Shown piece after piece: positions 62,803 to 64,000 of a stretch of DNA of 64,000 nucleotides. A program made the translations under genes and the position numbers. The stretch spans positions 248,001-312,000 of the forward strand of contig CAVSQX010000004.1 in NCBI GenBank assembly GCA_963730225.1, written 5' to 3'. Numbering within the stretch: position 1 is the first letter of the stretch; each line of letters opens with the position of its first letter. The notes under the pieces are model-generated. The model was not told the origin of the DNA. It searched no databases and saw only the letters and a list, made by a program, of their open reading frames with translations. Source of the DNA: CAVSQX01 sp963730225. GTDB taxonomy: Bacteria; Planctomycetota; Phycisphaerae; Tepidisphaerales; Tepidisphaeraceae.

Positions 62803-63961
62803 CGCGTTTGTGACGACGAACTCAATTACGCAGGGTGAACAGGTCGCAATGCTATGGCCGCCAATCTTCGATCAGCAAAATCACATCCAGTTTGCGCACA
62901 CATCTTTCTTGTGGAGCAACCTTGCAAGTAACAAAGCTGCGGTGACATGTGTCATTGTAGGAATTTCAGCCTCCCCGGCGCAAAGGCGATTATTGTTCTC
63001 AGAGGGCACCGCTCGCGAAGTCAGTCTGATTGGACCATATCTGGTGCCCGGTTCGGAGACGATCGTCAAGAAAATGACCAGTCCAAGCCACGGTCTCTCA
63101 CACATGGACTATGGCAACAAGCCGACGGATGGCGGCCACTTGATCCTCTCGGATTCCGAATACGAATCATTTGTTTTGCGTCACCCCGAAGGGCGTGCAT
63201 TTATTCGTCAGTACATTGGTTCAAAGGATTACATCAGCGGCGTTCGACGGTTCTGCTTTTGGATCGATGATGCGTCATTGAAAGCCGCTCTTGCCAATCC
63301 GGAGATTAAGGACCGTTTGGAAAAGGTGCGGAATCTCCGCTCGGAAAGCAGGGGTCAGCAAGCGAATCAGCATGCAAATTCTCCCCACCGCTTCGTTTTC
63401 GCGCCTCACACGGAAAATCTCGGCATCGTTATACCCCGCCACTTTTCATCTGCCCGTAAGTACATGACGGTAGGACTGGTAAGGGGCGAAGTGCATGTCA
63501 TAGCTGACTCCGCATCTGCTATTTACGATGCAACACTTACGGATTTTGCGGTATTGTCGTCCCAACTGCACATGGCTTGGGTTGACACTGTGGCCGGCAG
63601 GATCAAGCATGACTATCGGTATTCAAGCACCTTGGTCTGGAACACCTTCCCCGTCCCGACGCTGACGCATCAGAACAAGGCGGAACTGACCCGCTGCGCC
63701 GAAGACATCCTGCTGGCCCGCGAGGCGCATTTCCCGGCGACGATCGCCGACTTGTACGATCCTGAGGCGATGGACAGTAAGTATCCCGGCCTGCGGGCGG
63801 CCCACGATCGCAACGACGAGACTCTGGAACGCATCTACATCGGCCGGCGGTTTCGAAATGATACGGAGCGGTTGGAGAAATTGTTTGAGTTATATACGGA
63901 AATGACCGGGAAGCAGGCGAAGCTGGTGCCGCCGGCGAAGCGGAAGAAGAAAGGGGTTTGA
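62774..63961 (+). CDS. MmeI-like DNA methylase, C-terminal fragment
   Basis: About 395 residues matching the latter half of MmeI-type methylases. From YNRVAGSSSAFVTTNSITQG it continues with EQVAMLWPPIFDQQNHIQFA and FLWSNLASNKAAVTCVIVG. The target-recognition region follows (VPGSETIVKKMTSPSHGLSH), and IPRHFSSARKYMTVGLVRGE comes before TLVWNTFPVP near the end. It closes with LEKLFELYTEMTGKQAKLVP. There is no start of its own near the junction; the first ATG in frame is at EQVAMLWPP. Together with the N-terminal fragment it looks like one gene with an internal deletion. A RhuM-like gene starts 3 bases after the stop. Confidence 0.72.
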   Translation, partial: RYNRVAGSSSAFVTTNSITQGEQVAMLWPPIFDQQNHIQFAHTSFLWSNLASNKAAVTCVIVGISASPAQRRLLFSEGTAREVSLIGPYLVPGSETIVKKMTSPSHGLSHMDYGNKPTDGGHLILSDSEYESFVLRHPEGRAFIRQYIGSKDYISGVRRFCFWIDDASLKAALANPEIKDRLEKVRNLRSESRGQQANQHANSPHRFVFAPHTENLGIVIPRHFSSARKYMTVGLVRGEVHVIADSASAIYDATLTDFAVLSSQLHMAWVDTVAGRIKHDYRYSSTLVWNTFPVPTLTHQNKAELTRCAEDILLAREAHFPATIADLYDPEAMDSKYPGLRAAHDRNDETLERIYIGRRFRNDTERLEKLFELYTEMTGKQAKLVPPAKRKKKGV

Positions 63962-63964
63962 AGG

Positions 63965-64000
63965 ATGAGCGACCTGATCCTGTACACGTCCGACGACGGA
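63965..64000 (+). CDS. RhuM-like (virulence protein family) N-terminus, cut by the window end
   Basis: Twelve codons, MSDLILYTSDDG, with AAGG just before the ATG. This resembles the start of RhuM-family proteins (MSxLILYTSxDG), whose genes are often found next to restriction-modification genes. The gene begins 3 bases after the methylase fragment. Only the opening is in the window. Confidence 0.5.
   Translation, partial: MSDLILYTSDDG

Noticed and set aside
1..64000. Programmed ribosomal frameshifting to explain the split genes
   Set aside because: No slippery heptamer with a downstream structure was seen at the junctions, and they concern unrelated families.

Overview
The window looks like a chromosomal segment of a planctomycete, probably of the Phycisphaerae. 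It is GC-rich and carries three PEP-CTERM surface proteins, three prepilin-like proteins with the GFTLVELLVVIGIIALL-type leader, an autotransporter-type beta-strand repeat protein with dockerin-like repeats, and a sigma factor with a large N-terminal extension. Placement rests on gene content only.

Layout. 1-4.3 kb: the 3' end of rpoC, then topA. 4.3-7.1 kb: toxin-antitoxin remnants (DUF433, HigA), an acetyltransferase and a membrane glycosyltransferase. 7.2-12.4 kb: argG, then pyk and aspS on the other strand. 12.7-27 kb: a pectin/rhamnogalacturonan island (kduI, kduD, a clan-D-like glycosidase, a two-domain SGNH esterase, a PL4-type lyase). It also contains a sigma factor and a TIR-domain cassette. 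27-32 kb: a cation efflux gene, a DUF4337 membrane protein, a restriction-modification pair, a HEPN-like gene and tRNA-Gly(CCC). 32.4-37.3 kb: a TPR lipoprotein, then a three-gene operon (PEP-CTERM protein, prepilin-like protein, DCC-lipase-maturation-factor fusion) behind a cobalamin riboswitch. 37.3-41.6 kb: a biotin operon (bioA, bioD) with a glycosyltransferase and a class I amidotransferase. 41.7-50 kb: a prepilin-like protein, a PEP-CTERM protein, typA, a broken carboxypeptidase-regulatory-like gene and glgP. 50-55.7 kb: the canonical rpmF-plsX-fabH-fabD-fabG-acpP-fabF operon. 55.8-61.4 kb: a GH27 alpha-galactosidase, a prepilin-like protein, a PilZ protein, holB and tmk. 61.4-64 kb: a REP-associated transposase between hairpin repeat arrays, an MmeI-like methylase with its catalytic core missing, and the start of a RhuM-like gene.

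The carbohydrate genes fit one lifestyle. Secreted lyase, esterase and glycosidases would attack plant or algal polysaccharide, and KduI/KduD would process the unsaturated uronate inside the cell.

About eight genes are interrupted by single-base frame changes, while the long housekeeping genes read cleanly. This could be gene decay, or residual assembly error that happens to miss essential genes; the sequence alone cannot decide. The most interesting loci are the cobalamin riboswitch in front of a surface-protein operon, the TIR / proline-rich peptide / unknown-protein cassette with two ATGA junctions, the REP-transposase element with compensatory hairpin changes, and a diverged operator-like repeat shared by the sigma-factor and tRNA loci.
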